Below, piece after piece: positions 1 to 7,502 of a stretch of DNA of 35,650 nt (its first letter is position 1; the number at the start of each line of letters is the position of its first letter). Below the pieces are notes generated by a model. It did no database searches. It had not been told where the DNA came from and was given only the letters and a program-made list of their open reading frames with translations. The stretch lies in contig DASSTJ010000007.1 in the NCBI GenBank assembly GCA_035707965.1, positions 1-35,650 on the forward strand. The letters are read 5' to 3'. Position numbers and translations under genes: made by a program. The DNA is from DASSTJ01 sp035707965 (GTDB lineage: Bacteria; Actinomycetota; Actinomycetes; Actinomycetales; Angustibacteraceae).

Positions 1-27
1 GACCTCCGCCAACGTCAGGGCGATCAC
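1..27 (-). CDS. murF: MurF, first nine codons only (UDP-MurNAc-tripeptide--D-Ala-D-Ala ligase)
   Basis: Reading leftward from a GTG at 27, the nine codons before the window edge give M-I-A-L-T-L-A-E-V, the usual opening of actinobacterial MurF. The GTG overlaps the murE stop codon as GTGA (27-24), so the two genes look translationally coupled. MurF adds D-Ala-D-Ala to the UDP-MurNAc-tripeptide made by MurE, in the cytoplasm. Only the start is visible. The call rests on the short match, the overlap, and the usual dcw order murE-murF. Confidence 0.7.
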
Positions 28-1610
28 GAGTGAGCCGCCGTCCGGCGTGCCAGCGCCGTGCGCACCTGGTCGCGGTCGTCGAACGGGTGCACCTCGCCCC
101 CGACCTCCTGCCCCTGCTCGTGCCCCTTGCCGGCCACGAGCAGGACGTCGCCGGCGCCGGCGAGGTCGACGGCGTACCGGATGGCGTCCCCCCGGTCGGC
201 GATCTCGACGACCTCGGCGGACGACGTCCGCGCCGCCTCCCGCGCCCCGGCCAGCACGACAGCGCGGATGGCAGCCGGGTCCTCGCTGCGCGGGTTGTCG
301 TCCGTCACCACCACGACGTCGGCAGCCCGCGCGGCCGCGGCCCCCATGGCCGCCCGTTTGCTCGGGTCGCGGTCGCCCCCGGCGCCGAGCACGACGAGCA
401 GGCGCCCGGACACGACGGGCCGCACGGCGCCCAGCGCCGCGGTGATCGCGTCAGGCGTGTGGGCGTAGTCGACGACCACGAGTGGCGCCTCGCCGCCGGC
501 GGCCCCGACCTGCTCCATGCGGCCGGGCACGCCGCCCGCGTGCCGCAGGCCCCGCACCACGGCCCGGGGCGACAGGCCGTACCGCAGCAGCATCACCGCG
601 GCCAGGGCCGTGTTCATGACGTTGAAGTCACCGGGCAGCGGGCAGCGCAGCTCGAGCTCGCCGGTGCTCAACCCGGCCGCGTGCCTGGGCCGCAGCACGA
701 AGTCGGTCCCCGTCCGGTCGTGGACGCGGGAGACGACGACCCAGTCGGCGTCGGCGTCCGGGGTGCCGCTGATCGTCTCGACCGGCACGGTCGCGCGCTG
801 CGCGATCTGCCGGCCGCCGTCGTCGTCCACCACCACGACCGCTCGACGGCTGTGCTCCGGGGTGAACAGCATCGCCTTCGCGGCCAGGTAGGTGGCCATG
901 TCGCCGTGGAGCTCGAGGTGGTCCTGGCTGAAGCTCGTGAAGCCCGCCACGTCGACGACGATGCCGTCGACCCGGTGCTGCGCCAGGGCCTGGCTGGACA
1001 CCTCCATCGAGCAGACCTGGACCCCCCGCTCCCGCATCACGGCGAGCAGCCGGTGCATCTCCGGCGCCTCGGGCGTCGTCCGCACGCTGGGCACCCGCTG
1101 CCCGGCCACCCGCGTCTCCACCGTGCCGATCAGGGCGGTCGTGCGTCCCGCCGCGCGCAGAGCGGAGTCGAGCAGGTACGTCGTCGTCGTCTTCCCGTTG
1201 GTGCCCGTGACGCCGAGCAGGGCCAGGCGGGAGCCCCCCTCGACCGTGCCGTAGACCCGCGCGGCGACGTCCCCGAGGACCGCTCGCGGCGAGGGCACGA
1301 CGAACGCCGGCAGCGTGCAGCCGTCGTCCCGCAACCTCTCGAGCCCCGCCTCGTCGGTGAGCACCGCGACCGCGCCGTCCCGCTGCGCCTGGGCCGCGAA
1401 CTGCGCGCCGTGCACGTGCGCGCCGGGCAGGGCGGCGTACACGTCACCCGGGCCGACCGCGCGGCTGTCCAGCGTGACGCCGAGGACCACGAGCGCCGGG
1501 TCCGCTGGGGACCCGGCGACGGTGTGAGCCTCGGTGCCCAGGGCCGCACCGAGGGCGCCGATCGGGCACCCGTGAGGCGTGGCAGGACGCAGGCCGGCTG
1601 TGGTCGGCAC
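24..1610 (-). CDS. murE: MurE, UDP-MurNAc-L-Ala-D-Glu--meso-diaminopimelate ligase
   Basis: This 528-residue cytoplasmic Mur ligase adds the third residue of the peptidoglycan stem peptide. The ATP-binding P-loop GVTGTNGKTT is at about 133-142. The lysine expected to be carbamylated lies in KAMLF (about 245). The DNPRSEDP motif at 438-445 is the signature that selects meso-diaminopimelate rather than lysine. A further conserved AGKGHE motif is at about 493. The start is a GTG ten bases after the ftsI stop codon, and the stop overlaps the murF start, so the gene lies inside the dcw operon. The first 15 or so residues before the N-terminal domain are not conserved-looking, so a slightly later start is possible. 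Length and motifs are normal for the family. The presence of dapF in the same window fits a meso-DAP cell wall. Confidence 0.96.
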   Translation of the reverse strand: MPTTAGLRPATPHGCPIGALGAALGTEAHTVAGSPADPALVVLGVTLDSRAVGPGDVYAALPGAHVHGAQFAAQAQRDGAVAVLTDEAGLERLRDDGCTLPAFVVPSPRAVLGDVAARVYGTVEGGSRLALLGVTGTNGKTTTTYLLDSALRAAGRTTALIGTVETRVAGQRVPSVRTTPEAPEMHRLLAVMRERGVQVCSMEVSSQALAQHRVDGIVVDVAGFTSFSQDHLELHGDMATYLAAKAMLFTPEHSRRAVVVVDDDGGRQIAQRATVPVETISGTPDADADWVVVSRVHDRTGTDFVLRPRHAAGLSTGELELRCPLPGDFNVMNTALAAVMLLRYGLSPRAVVRGLRHAGGVPGRMEQVGAAGGEAPLVVVDYAHTPDAITAALGAVRPVVSGRLLVVLGAGGDRDPSKRAAMGAAAARAADVVVVTDDNPRSEDPAAIRAVVLAGAREAARTSSAEVVEIADRGDAIRYAVDLAGAGDVLLVAGKGHEQGQEVGGEVHPFDDRDQVRTALARRTAAHS

Positions 1611-1620
1611 GGTGGTGAGG

Positions 1621-3669
1621 CTACCCGTCGCCCGGTACGAGCGAGATCGTGGGCGCCTTGGTGCCCGTGGGCGGGATCTGCAGCTTCTGCAGCGCGTAGG
1701 ACATGATCTGCTTGAACACGGGCCCGGCCAGGGACCCTCCGTAGTGGCCCTTCACCGGACGCTGCAGCGTGACCGCCACGATGAGCTGCGGGTCGTCTGC
1801 GGGCGCCATGCCGATGAAGGACGCGGTGTAGCCCCGGTAGCAGCCGCAGGTCGGGTCGAAGCGCTGCGCCGTACCGGTCTTGCCGGCGACGCGGTAGCCG
1901 GGCACCTTCGCCTCCGGCGCCGTGCCCTCGGCGCTGACGACGCCCTCGAGCATCGTGCGGACCGTGGCGGCCGTCTCGGCGCTCACGACGCGCACGCCTG
2001 CCTGCGGTGTCGCCTTCGCGACCGTGCCGTCCGGCTGCTGCACGCCCTCGATCAGTCGCGGCGGCATGCGCACGCCGTCGTTCGCGATCGTCTGGAAGAC
2101 GCCCGCGGCCTGTACCGCGTTCACCGAGAGGCCCTGCCCGAAGAGCACCGTGTACCGCTGGGAGCCGCTCCAGTCCTGTGGCTTCGCGAGGATGCCGCGG
2201 CTCTCGCCGGGGAAGTCGAGCCCGGACGGCTGGCCGATGCCGAACTTCGTCAGGTAGCCGTACATCGTCGACGGGGAGAGCTTCTCGCCGATCATGATCG
2301 TGCCGACGTTGCTGGACTTCGCCAGCACACCGGCGGCGGTCAGACGCTCCGGGCCGTGGTCGTGCGAGTCGTGGAACACCTTGCCGGCCCGCTTGATGTG
2401 ACCGTTCACCGTCATCGGCGTCGTCGGCGTGATGACGCGCTGCTGCAGCGCGGCCGCGAAGGTCATGACCTTGCCGGTCGACCCCGGCTCGTAGACGTCG
2501 GACAGCGCCCGGTTCGCGAGGTTCTTCATGGCCGAGGCACTGGTGTCGTTGGGGTCGAAGCTCGGTGCGTTCGCCAGTGCCAGGATCTCGCCGTCCCGCT
2601 TCATCACCACCAGCGTGCCGGACAGCGCCCCGCTCTCGGCGACCTTCGCGTCGATGGCCTGCTCGGCTTTCCACTGCAGGTCCCGGTCGAGCGTCAGCCG
2701 GACGTCCTCGCCGTCGACAGCGTCCTTGCGGCTGATCTCGCTGGTCGCGATCTGGCGCCCGCTCGGGTCGCGCTGGTAGGTGACGCTGCCGTCGGTCCCC
2801 GTCAGCTCGGAGTTCAACCGCAGCTCGAGGCCGCCGCGCGGCGTGACGTTGTCCGCCCCGACGAAGCCGATGACGGACGCACCGACGCTGCCGGCGGGGT
2901 ACAGCCGGTCGCTCGTGCGCTCGCCGTAGACGCCCGGCACGTCGAGCTCGCTCACGGCACGCCAGACCTCAGGCGTGACGCCCTTCTTGACGTAGGCGAA
3001 GCCCCGCGTGCCGGTGAGGCGCTGGGTCAGCACCGTCGTGTCGATGCCGAGCAGGGGGCTCAGGGCGAGCACCGCCTTCTCCACCCCCTCGGCAGCCCGC
3101 GGGTCGGTGCCGCCGCACTCCAGCCGGGCGGCGCTCAGCTGCTGGTAGAGGCAGACGACGCGCTGGTCGACGCTCACGTTGAACCGCTCGACGCTCGTGG
3201 CGAGCGGCACACCGTAGCGATCGAGGATGTCGCCGCGCAGCGCCTGGAGCTTGTGCGTGGTCTCGCGGCTGCCCAGGGCCTCCTTGGCCATCGCAGAGGC
3301 GTCGAGCGCCTGCAGCCGCAGCAGCTGCGCGGCGAAGAGACTGAGCACGATGCAGACGCCGAGGAACATGGCTCGAGCGCGGCGGTGGGGGTGACCGAGC
3401 CGGGGCGACGGCGCGGCTGGCGAACGGGTGTGCCCCGGGGCCCGGCGGGCGGCGGCGGCGCGTCGGGGCGCTGGGCGACCGGACGTGCGGGAGGCAGACG
3501 TGCGGGAGGCGGACGTGCGGGAGGCGGACGTGCGGGAGGCAGACGTGCGGGAGGCAGACGTGCGGGACGTGGCCGTGCGCGAGGTGCTCGCGCGGGCGGT
3601 GCGCGGGGCCGAGCGACGGGTGCCGGTCGCAGCGGTGGGTCGGGGCTTGCCGCTACGCCGCTCGTCCAC
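1621..3669 (-). CDS. ftsI: FtsI/PbpB, septal penicillin-binding protein (class B transpeptidase)
   Basis: This 682-residue transpeptidase cross-links peptidoglycan at the division septum, acting outside the membrane with FtsW. A basic, low-complexity cytoplasmic tail of about 95 residues precedes one membrane segment (about 100-118). The dimerisation domain follows, with RGDILDRYG at about 145-153. The catalytic motifs are STGK (397-400, nucleophile Ser), SSN (452-454) and KTGT (597-600). No PASTA domain follows. I chose the GTG at 3669 because GGAGGT lies five bases upstream. A GTG at 3735, touching the ftsL stop codon, would give 704 residues and has no good ribosome site. The tail carries a TSASR pentapeptide tandem repeat. 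Four cysteines (C173, C185, C608, C610) lie in the extracytoplasmic part. Function is secure; the start is not. Confidence 0.95.
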   Translation of the reverse strand: MDERRSGKPRPTAATGTRRSAPRTARASTSRTATSRTSASRTSASRTSASRTSASRTSASRTSGRPAPRRAAAARRAPGHTRSPAAPSPRLGHPHRRARAMFLGVCIVLSLFAAQLLRLQALDASAMAKEALGSRETTHKLQALRGDILDRYGVPLATSVERFNVSVDQRVVCLYQQLSAARLECGGTDPRAAEGVEKAVLALSPLLGIDTTVLTQRLTGTRGFAYVKKGVTPEVWRAVSELDVPGVYGERTSDRLYPAGSVGASVIGFVGADNVTPRGGLELRLNSELTGTDGSVTYQRDPSGRQIATSEISRKDAVDGEDVRLTLDRDLQWKAEQAIDAKVAESGALSGTLVVMKRDGEILALANAPSFDPNDTSASAMKNLANRALSDVYEPGSTGKVMTFAAALQQRVITPTTPMTVNGHIKRAGKVFHDSHDHGPERLTAAGVLAKSSNVGTIMIGEKLSPSTMYGYLTKFGIGQPSGLDFPGESRGILAKPQDWSGSQRYTVLFGQGLSVNAVQAAGVFQTIANDGVRMPPRLIEGVQQPDGTVAKATPQAGVRVVSAETAATVRTMLEGVVSAEGTAPEAKVPGYRVAGKTGTAQRFDPTCGCYRGYTASFIGMAPADDPQLIVAVTLQRPVKGHYGGSLAGPVFKQIMSYALQKLQIPPTGTKAPTISLVPGDG
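3482..3571 (-). repeat. 15-bp tandem repeat inside ftsI
   Basis: Five nearly identical 15-bp units (plus-strand GACGTGCGGGAGGC followed by A or G) run from 3482 to 3556, with a diverged sixth unit to 3571. They stay in frame and encode repeats of the pentapeptide TSASR in the cytoplasmic tail of FtsI. The units are identical enough to allow copy-number change by slippage without breaking the reading frame. Confidence 0.9.
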
Positions 3670-3735
3670 GTCCACCTCCGCTCTGGCTTCCCTCCTGGAG
3701 CGGAGGTCGTGCTGCCCGTCGTGCTGTCGCCGCAC

Positions 3736-4296
3736 CTAGCGGCGGGTCGTCGCCTTCGTCGTGCTCTGCGTGCCTGACTCCTTCGTCGTGCTCGCCTTCG
3801 TCGTGCTGGTCTTCTTCTTCGTGGTGCTCGTCGGCGCGCTCGACGAGGCCACGGTAGGTCGCTTCGGCGCCTCGGCCGGCTCTGCCACGCCGAGCACCTT
3901 GCCGTCGGACAGGCGGATGAACGCTGCGGACTGCGAGGGCACCATGCCGAGCGCCGTCGCCTGCTGCGCCAGCCGCTCGGGTGCCGCCGCCGCGTCGATG
4001 GACTCGTGCAGGGCCTGCTGGGTGTCGGCGAGCCGGTCCGAGGTGGCCTGCAGGTCGTGCAGCCGGAACGACCCCTGAGCCAGGGCGGTGTTGATCAGCA
4101 GCAGGGTGATGAGGCCGGCGCCGAGCAGCAGGAGCGCCAGCACGACGACCACCGACCGGCCGCTCCGGGCCGCGGGCGCCTGCACGACCTTCAGCGATGG
4201 CGCCGGAGGCCGTGCCGGTGCCCGCGCCGGGGTCCGTCCCGTGGAAGGACGCCGAGCAGCGCCCCGGCTGGTCGCTGCGGCGAGGCTGTGGCTCAT
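3736..4296 (-). CDS. ftsL: FtsL-like septum protein
   Basis: This 186-residue bitopic protein sits in the FtsL position between rsmH and ftsI. It has a proline- and basic-rich cytoplasmic tail (1-47), one membrane helix (about 48-70), then a short helical, probably coiled-coil segment (about 78-118) with the sequence around PERLAQQATALGMVP typical of actinobacterial FtsL-type proteins. The last 35 residues are a Thr/Lys/Ser tail. FtsL-type proteins join FtsB and FtsQ to activate FtsWI at the septum. The ATG at 4296 has a strong GGGGGGAG site eight or so bases upstream. It overlaps the stop codon of a preceding 18-codon mini-ORF. Primary sequence in this family is weak, so the call leans on topology and position. 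Confidence 0.85.
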   Translation of the reverse strand: MSHSLAAATSRGAARRPSTGRTPARAPARPPAPSLKVVQAPAARSGRSVVVVLALLLLGAGLITLLLINTALAQGSFRLHDLQATSDRLADTQQALHESIDAAAAPERLAQQATALGMVPSQSAAFIRLSDGKVLGVAEPAEAPKRPTVASSSAPTSTTKKKTSTTKASTTKESGTQSTTKATTRR

Positions 4297-4349
4297 GAGC
4301 AGCTCCCCCCGGCGCGGGGCGCACGTGCGCGCGGCGAGACGTGGCTCAT
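4293..4349 (-). other. 18-codon mini-ORF bridging rsmH and ftsL
   Basis: An ATG at 4349 overlaps the rsmH stop as ATGA. It opens an 18-codon frame beginning MSHVSPRA, whose TGA (4295-4293) overlaps the ftsL ATG, again as ATGA. The ten bases gtggctcatg (plus strand) occur at both junctions, 52 bp apart, so both starts read ATGAGCCAC. This could be a duplicated start region that now relays ribosomes from rsmH to ftsL. It may equally be an untranslated accident. Confidence 0.35.
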
Positions 4350-5317
4350 GCCGCCCTCCGGTCCGACGCGCGCACGCGCTCGGCGGCGCGGAGCCGGACG
4401 GAGGCGGCCCGCGGGTTCGACTCGACCTCGGCCGACGTGGCCTCCTCGGCGCCTCGGGTGAGCAGCGTGAGGTACGGCGCGTGGTCGGCCAGCTCGACGG
4501 GCAGGTCGACCGGGGTGGTGCTGCGGGCACCCGCCACCAGCTCCTGCTTGACCATGCGGTCCTCGAGAGAGTGGTAGGCGAGCACGACGATGCGGCCACC
4601 CACGGCCAGGGCGTCGACCGCGGCAGGCAGCGCGCGCCTCAGCGCGCCGAGCTCGTCGTTGACCTCGATGCGCAGGGCCTGGAACGTGCGCTTCGCCGGG
4701 TTGCCGCCGCGCTGCCGGGTCGCCGCCGGCACGTTGGCTCGCACGATCTCCACCAGCCGGGCGGACGTCGCCAACGGCATGCGTGACCGCTCCCGCACGA
4801 TGGCGGCGGCGATCCGCCGGGCGAAGCGCTCCTCGCCGTACTCGGAGAGCACGCGAGCGAGCTCGTCCACCGAGTACGTGTTGAGGACCTCGGCGGCCGT
4901 CGTGCCACTCGTCTGGTCCATGCGCATGTCGAGGGGGGCGTCGACGCGGTAGGCGAACCCGCGGTCGTCGGTGTCGAGCTGCAGCGAGGAGACACCCAGG
5001 TCGAGCAGCACCGCCGCGACCGACCGCAGGCCGTGCTCGGCGAGCACGTCGCCGAGCCGGTCGTAGACCGCGTGCACCAGGGTCACGCGGTCGGCGAACG
5101 GCGCGAGCCGACGTCCGGCCAGGTCGAGCGCCTGAGGATCACGGTCGATGCCCACCAACCGGGCCCGCGGGCACGCGGTCAGCAGTGCCTCGGCGTGGCC
5201 ACCCATGCCGAGGGTGCCGTCGACCACGACGCTGCCCTCGGCCTGCAGCACGGGAGCGAGCAGCTCGACGACGCGCGCGCGCATCACCGGCACGTGGCGG
5301 TCGGCCGCGTCGTCCAT
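4346..5317 (-). CDS. rsmH: RsmH (MraW), 16S rRNA C1402 N4-methyltransferase
   Basis: This 323-residue SAM-dependent enzyme methylates N4 of C1402 in the 16S rRNA P site. It starts with the family's HVPVM motif at residues 8-12. The SAM-binding loop DGTLGMGGH is at 33-41 and GIDRDPQAL at about 56-64. LDLGVSSLQLD is at about 106-115, followed by the conserved RGFAYR and PLDMRMD. The sequence VLAYHSLEDR, typical of the C-terminal part, is also present. The ATG at 5317 is preceded by GAGGAGGAG at ideal spacing. The gene lies in the usual dcw position after mraZ, but a 249-bp gap separates the two. Its stop overlaps the ATG of a mini-ORF that leads into ftsL. Confidence 0.97.
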   Translation of the reverse strand: MDDAADRHVPVMRARVVELLAPVLQAEGSVVVDGTLGMGGHAEALLTACPRARLVGIDRDPQALDLAGRRLAPFADRVTLVHAVYDRLGDVLAEHGLRSVAAVLLDLGVSSLQLDTDDRGFAYRVDAPLDMRMDQTSGTTAAEVLNTYSVDELARVLSEYGEERFARRIAAAIVRERSRMPLATSARLVEIVRANVPAATRQRGGNPAKRTFQALRIEVNDELGALRRALPAAVDALAVGGRIVVLAYHSLEDRMVKQELVAGARSTTPVDLPVELADHAPYLTLLTRGAEEATSAEVESNPRAASVRLRAAERVRASDRRAA

Positions 5318-5566
5318 CGCTCCTCCTCTCGTGCGTGGTCTCTGGTCGGGGCCCGTCATCAGCCCGTCCCCGGCCCGTCCTCGCCTGGTCCCCAACCGCT
5401 CCTTGAGGAGGTGCTCCTGTGGCGTCCTGGCGCCGGGGAAGGTGCGTCAGGACGGCGGGAGCGGGTGGAGACCGGACGGGACGGACGTGGCTGGTGCCGC
5501 GGATTGGTGCTGCTGATGGGTGCTGCTGATCGATGTGGTGGTTCGGGTGTGGTCGGAGCGTCCGCG
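5318..5566 (-). other. Long untranslated gap between mraZ and rsmH
   Basis: This 249-bp spacer inside the operon has no convincing coding frame. In mRNA sense it contains a direct repeat of ATCAGCAGCACC in two adjacent copies (plus strand about 5504-5530). It also contains an imperfect stem CGTCCTG/CAGGACG around an 18-nt loop, and a small CTCC-TCAA-GGAG hairpin shortly before rsmH. A conserved cis-regulatory RNA called the mraW motif is described from actinobacterial mraW operons. This gap and the mraZ leader are the places to look for it. I cannot confirm a match by eye. Confidence 0.4.
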
Positions 5567-5998
5567 TCACAGGAGTCCTGGCACGACCTCCTCCGCCTGG
5601 TCGGAGAAGGCCTGCTCGGTGGCTTCCAGGTAGGTGCTCCAGGCCGCCGCGTCCCAGATCTCGACGCGTGACCCTGCACCGATGACGGTGCACTCGCGGT
5701 CCAGGCCGGCGTACTCCCGCAGGACCGGCGGGATCGTGATGCGTCCCTGCTTGTCTGGCACCTCGTCGCTCGCGCCGGACAGGAAGACACGCATGTAGTC
5801 GCGAGCCGCCCGGCTGGTCACCGGGGTGCTGCGCATCTGCTCCGCGAGGCGCACGAACTCCGCCATGTCGAAGACGTAGAGGCAACGCTCCTGCCCACGC
5901 GTCACCACGAGCCCGTCCGCCAGCTGCGCCCGGAACTTGGCGGGCAGGAACAGCCTGCCCTTGTCGTCGAGGCGCGGGGAGTGGGTGCCGAGGAACAC
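5567..5998 (-). CDS. mraZ: MraZ, transcriptional regulator of the dcw cluster
   Basis: This 143-residue protein consists of two SpoVT/AbrB-like swapped-hairpin repeats. The first begins FLGTHSPRLDDKGRLFLP and the second contains EVPDKQGRITIPP at about 78-90, each with the family's D-x-K/Q-G-R core. MraZ forms rings that bind TGGGN repeats at its own promoter and, in the bacteria studied, represses the mra/dcw operon. A matching repeat array overlaps the promoter upstream. The GTG start at 5998 has GGGAGGTG eight bases before it and gives the canonical MFLG N-terminus. It is the first gene of the operon that continues to murF. Confidence 0.97.
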   Translation of the reverse strand: MFLGTHSPRLDDKGRLFLPAKFRAQLADGLVVTRGQERCLYVFDMAEFVRLAEQMRSTPVTSRAARDYMRVFLSGASDEVPDKQGRITIPPVLREYAGLDRECTVIGAGSRVEIWDAAAWSTYLEATEQAFSDQAEEVVPGLL

Positions 5999-6022
5999 GA
6001 CGCCACCTCCCGACCTGGCCGG

Positions 6023-6061
6023 CGTGGGTGGGACCGGCGACCACCTCCGGACCCACCCACG
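6023..6061 (-). promoter_or_regulatory. Strong hairpin in the mraZ leader with Shine-Dalgarno-like loop
   Basis: Two perfect 10-bp arms (6023-6032 and 6052-6061) are followed inward by one U/U mismatch and a 4-bp CCGG stem around a nine-base loop AGGUGGUCG. The loop region repeats the 8-mer GGAGGTGG that also forms the real ribosome site at 6010-6003. It lies 24 to 63 bases before the mraZ start codon. The structure is seen directly; a role in translation control is inference. Confidence 0.6.
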
Positions 6062-6080
6062 CGCGGTGCTGACGCATGAC

Positions 6081-6102
6081 GTCGGAGCCCCTCAGCTCCG
6101 AC
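6081..6102 (-). promoter_or_regulatory. 8-bp inverted repeat at the predicted 5' end of the mraZ transcript
   Basis: GTCGGAGC and GCTCCGAC form a perfect 8-bp stem around a six-base loop. It begins a few bases downstream of the predicted -10 box, so it would form the very 5' end of the mRNA. It could protect the transcript or serve as an operator. Confidence 0.5.
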
Positions 6103-6105
6103 GCG

Positions 6106-6137
6106 CCCCACATTACCCCACTTCACTCCACGGTCAA
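6106..6137 (-). promoter_or_regulatory. mraZ promoter overlapped by MraZ boxes
   Basis: On the minus strand TTGACC (6137-6132) and TAATGT (6115-6110) are separated by 16 bases, a good housekeeping promoter. Across the spacer and -10 region lie TGGAG (6130-6126), TGGGG (6120-6116) and TGGGG (6110-6106), spaced exactly ten bases apart. This matches the TGGGN-N5 repeat bound by MraZ, so autorepression of the dcw operon is expected. Confidence 0.75.
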
Positions 6138-6193
6138 GGAGAAACTGCCCCGTTCGGCCTAACCGCAGGGACGAACCCGCAGGTCAACGGGGG

Positions 6194-6208
6194 TGGGGCA
6201 CAGTGGGG
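6194..6208 (+). promoter_or_regulatory. Possible second MraZ box pair, facing moxR
   Basis: TGGGG at 6194-6198 and 6204-6208 on the plus strand have the ten-base period of MraZ sites. The second copy also forms the left arm of a TGGGGC/GCCCCA stem (6204-6209 and 6218-6223). The other bases of the 6138-6501 stretch show no clear promoter, hairpin or coding frame that I can support. Confidence 0.3.
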
Positions 6209-6501
6209 CGCCGCGCGGCCCCAGGCCTCGAGTCGGTGAACCGATCCCCGTACCCGTGCGTGACGAAGGACGGCGGCGTTGTCGACGACCACCGCCGGGC
6301 TGGGATGTGCTCACCTAACGCCGGGCCCGTGGAGCGCAGTGGAGCTGCCGGAGGCCCTGTGCGAGGTCACGACCGTCTGGCACGCTGGTCGGGAACACTG
6401 CCTGCTCCGCGGGCACGGCGAGGGACGACGACCCGGGCGATCCCGACCGTGCCGTCGGGGCAGCGGCGCCCGACGGACGAGAGTTCGACACAGGAGGACA
6501 T

Positions 6502-7497
<996 letters not shown>

Positions 7498-7502
7498 CCG
7501 CC

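Noticed and set aside
3482..3571. Regular 15-bp repeats as a CRISPR array
   Set aside because: The units are contiguous with no unique spacers and are in frame with ftsI.
1579..3777. A 732-codon plus-strand frame opposite ftsI
   Set aside because: It ends in Arg/Gly/Ala repeats created by the 15-bp repeat read backward and shows no protein family.
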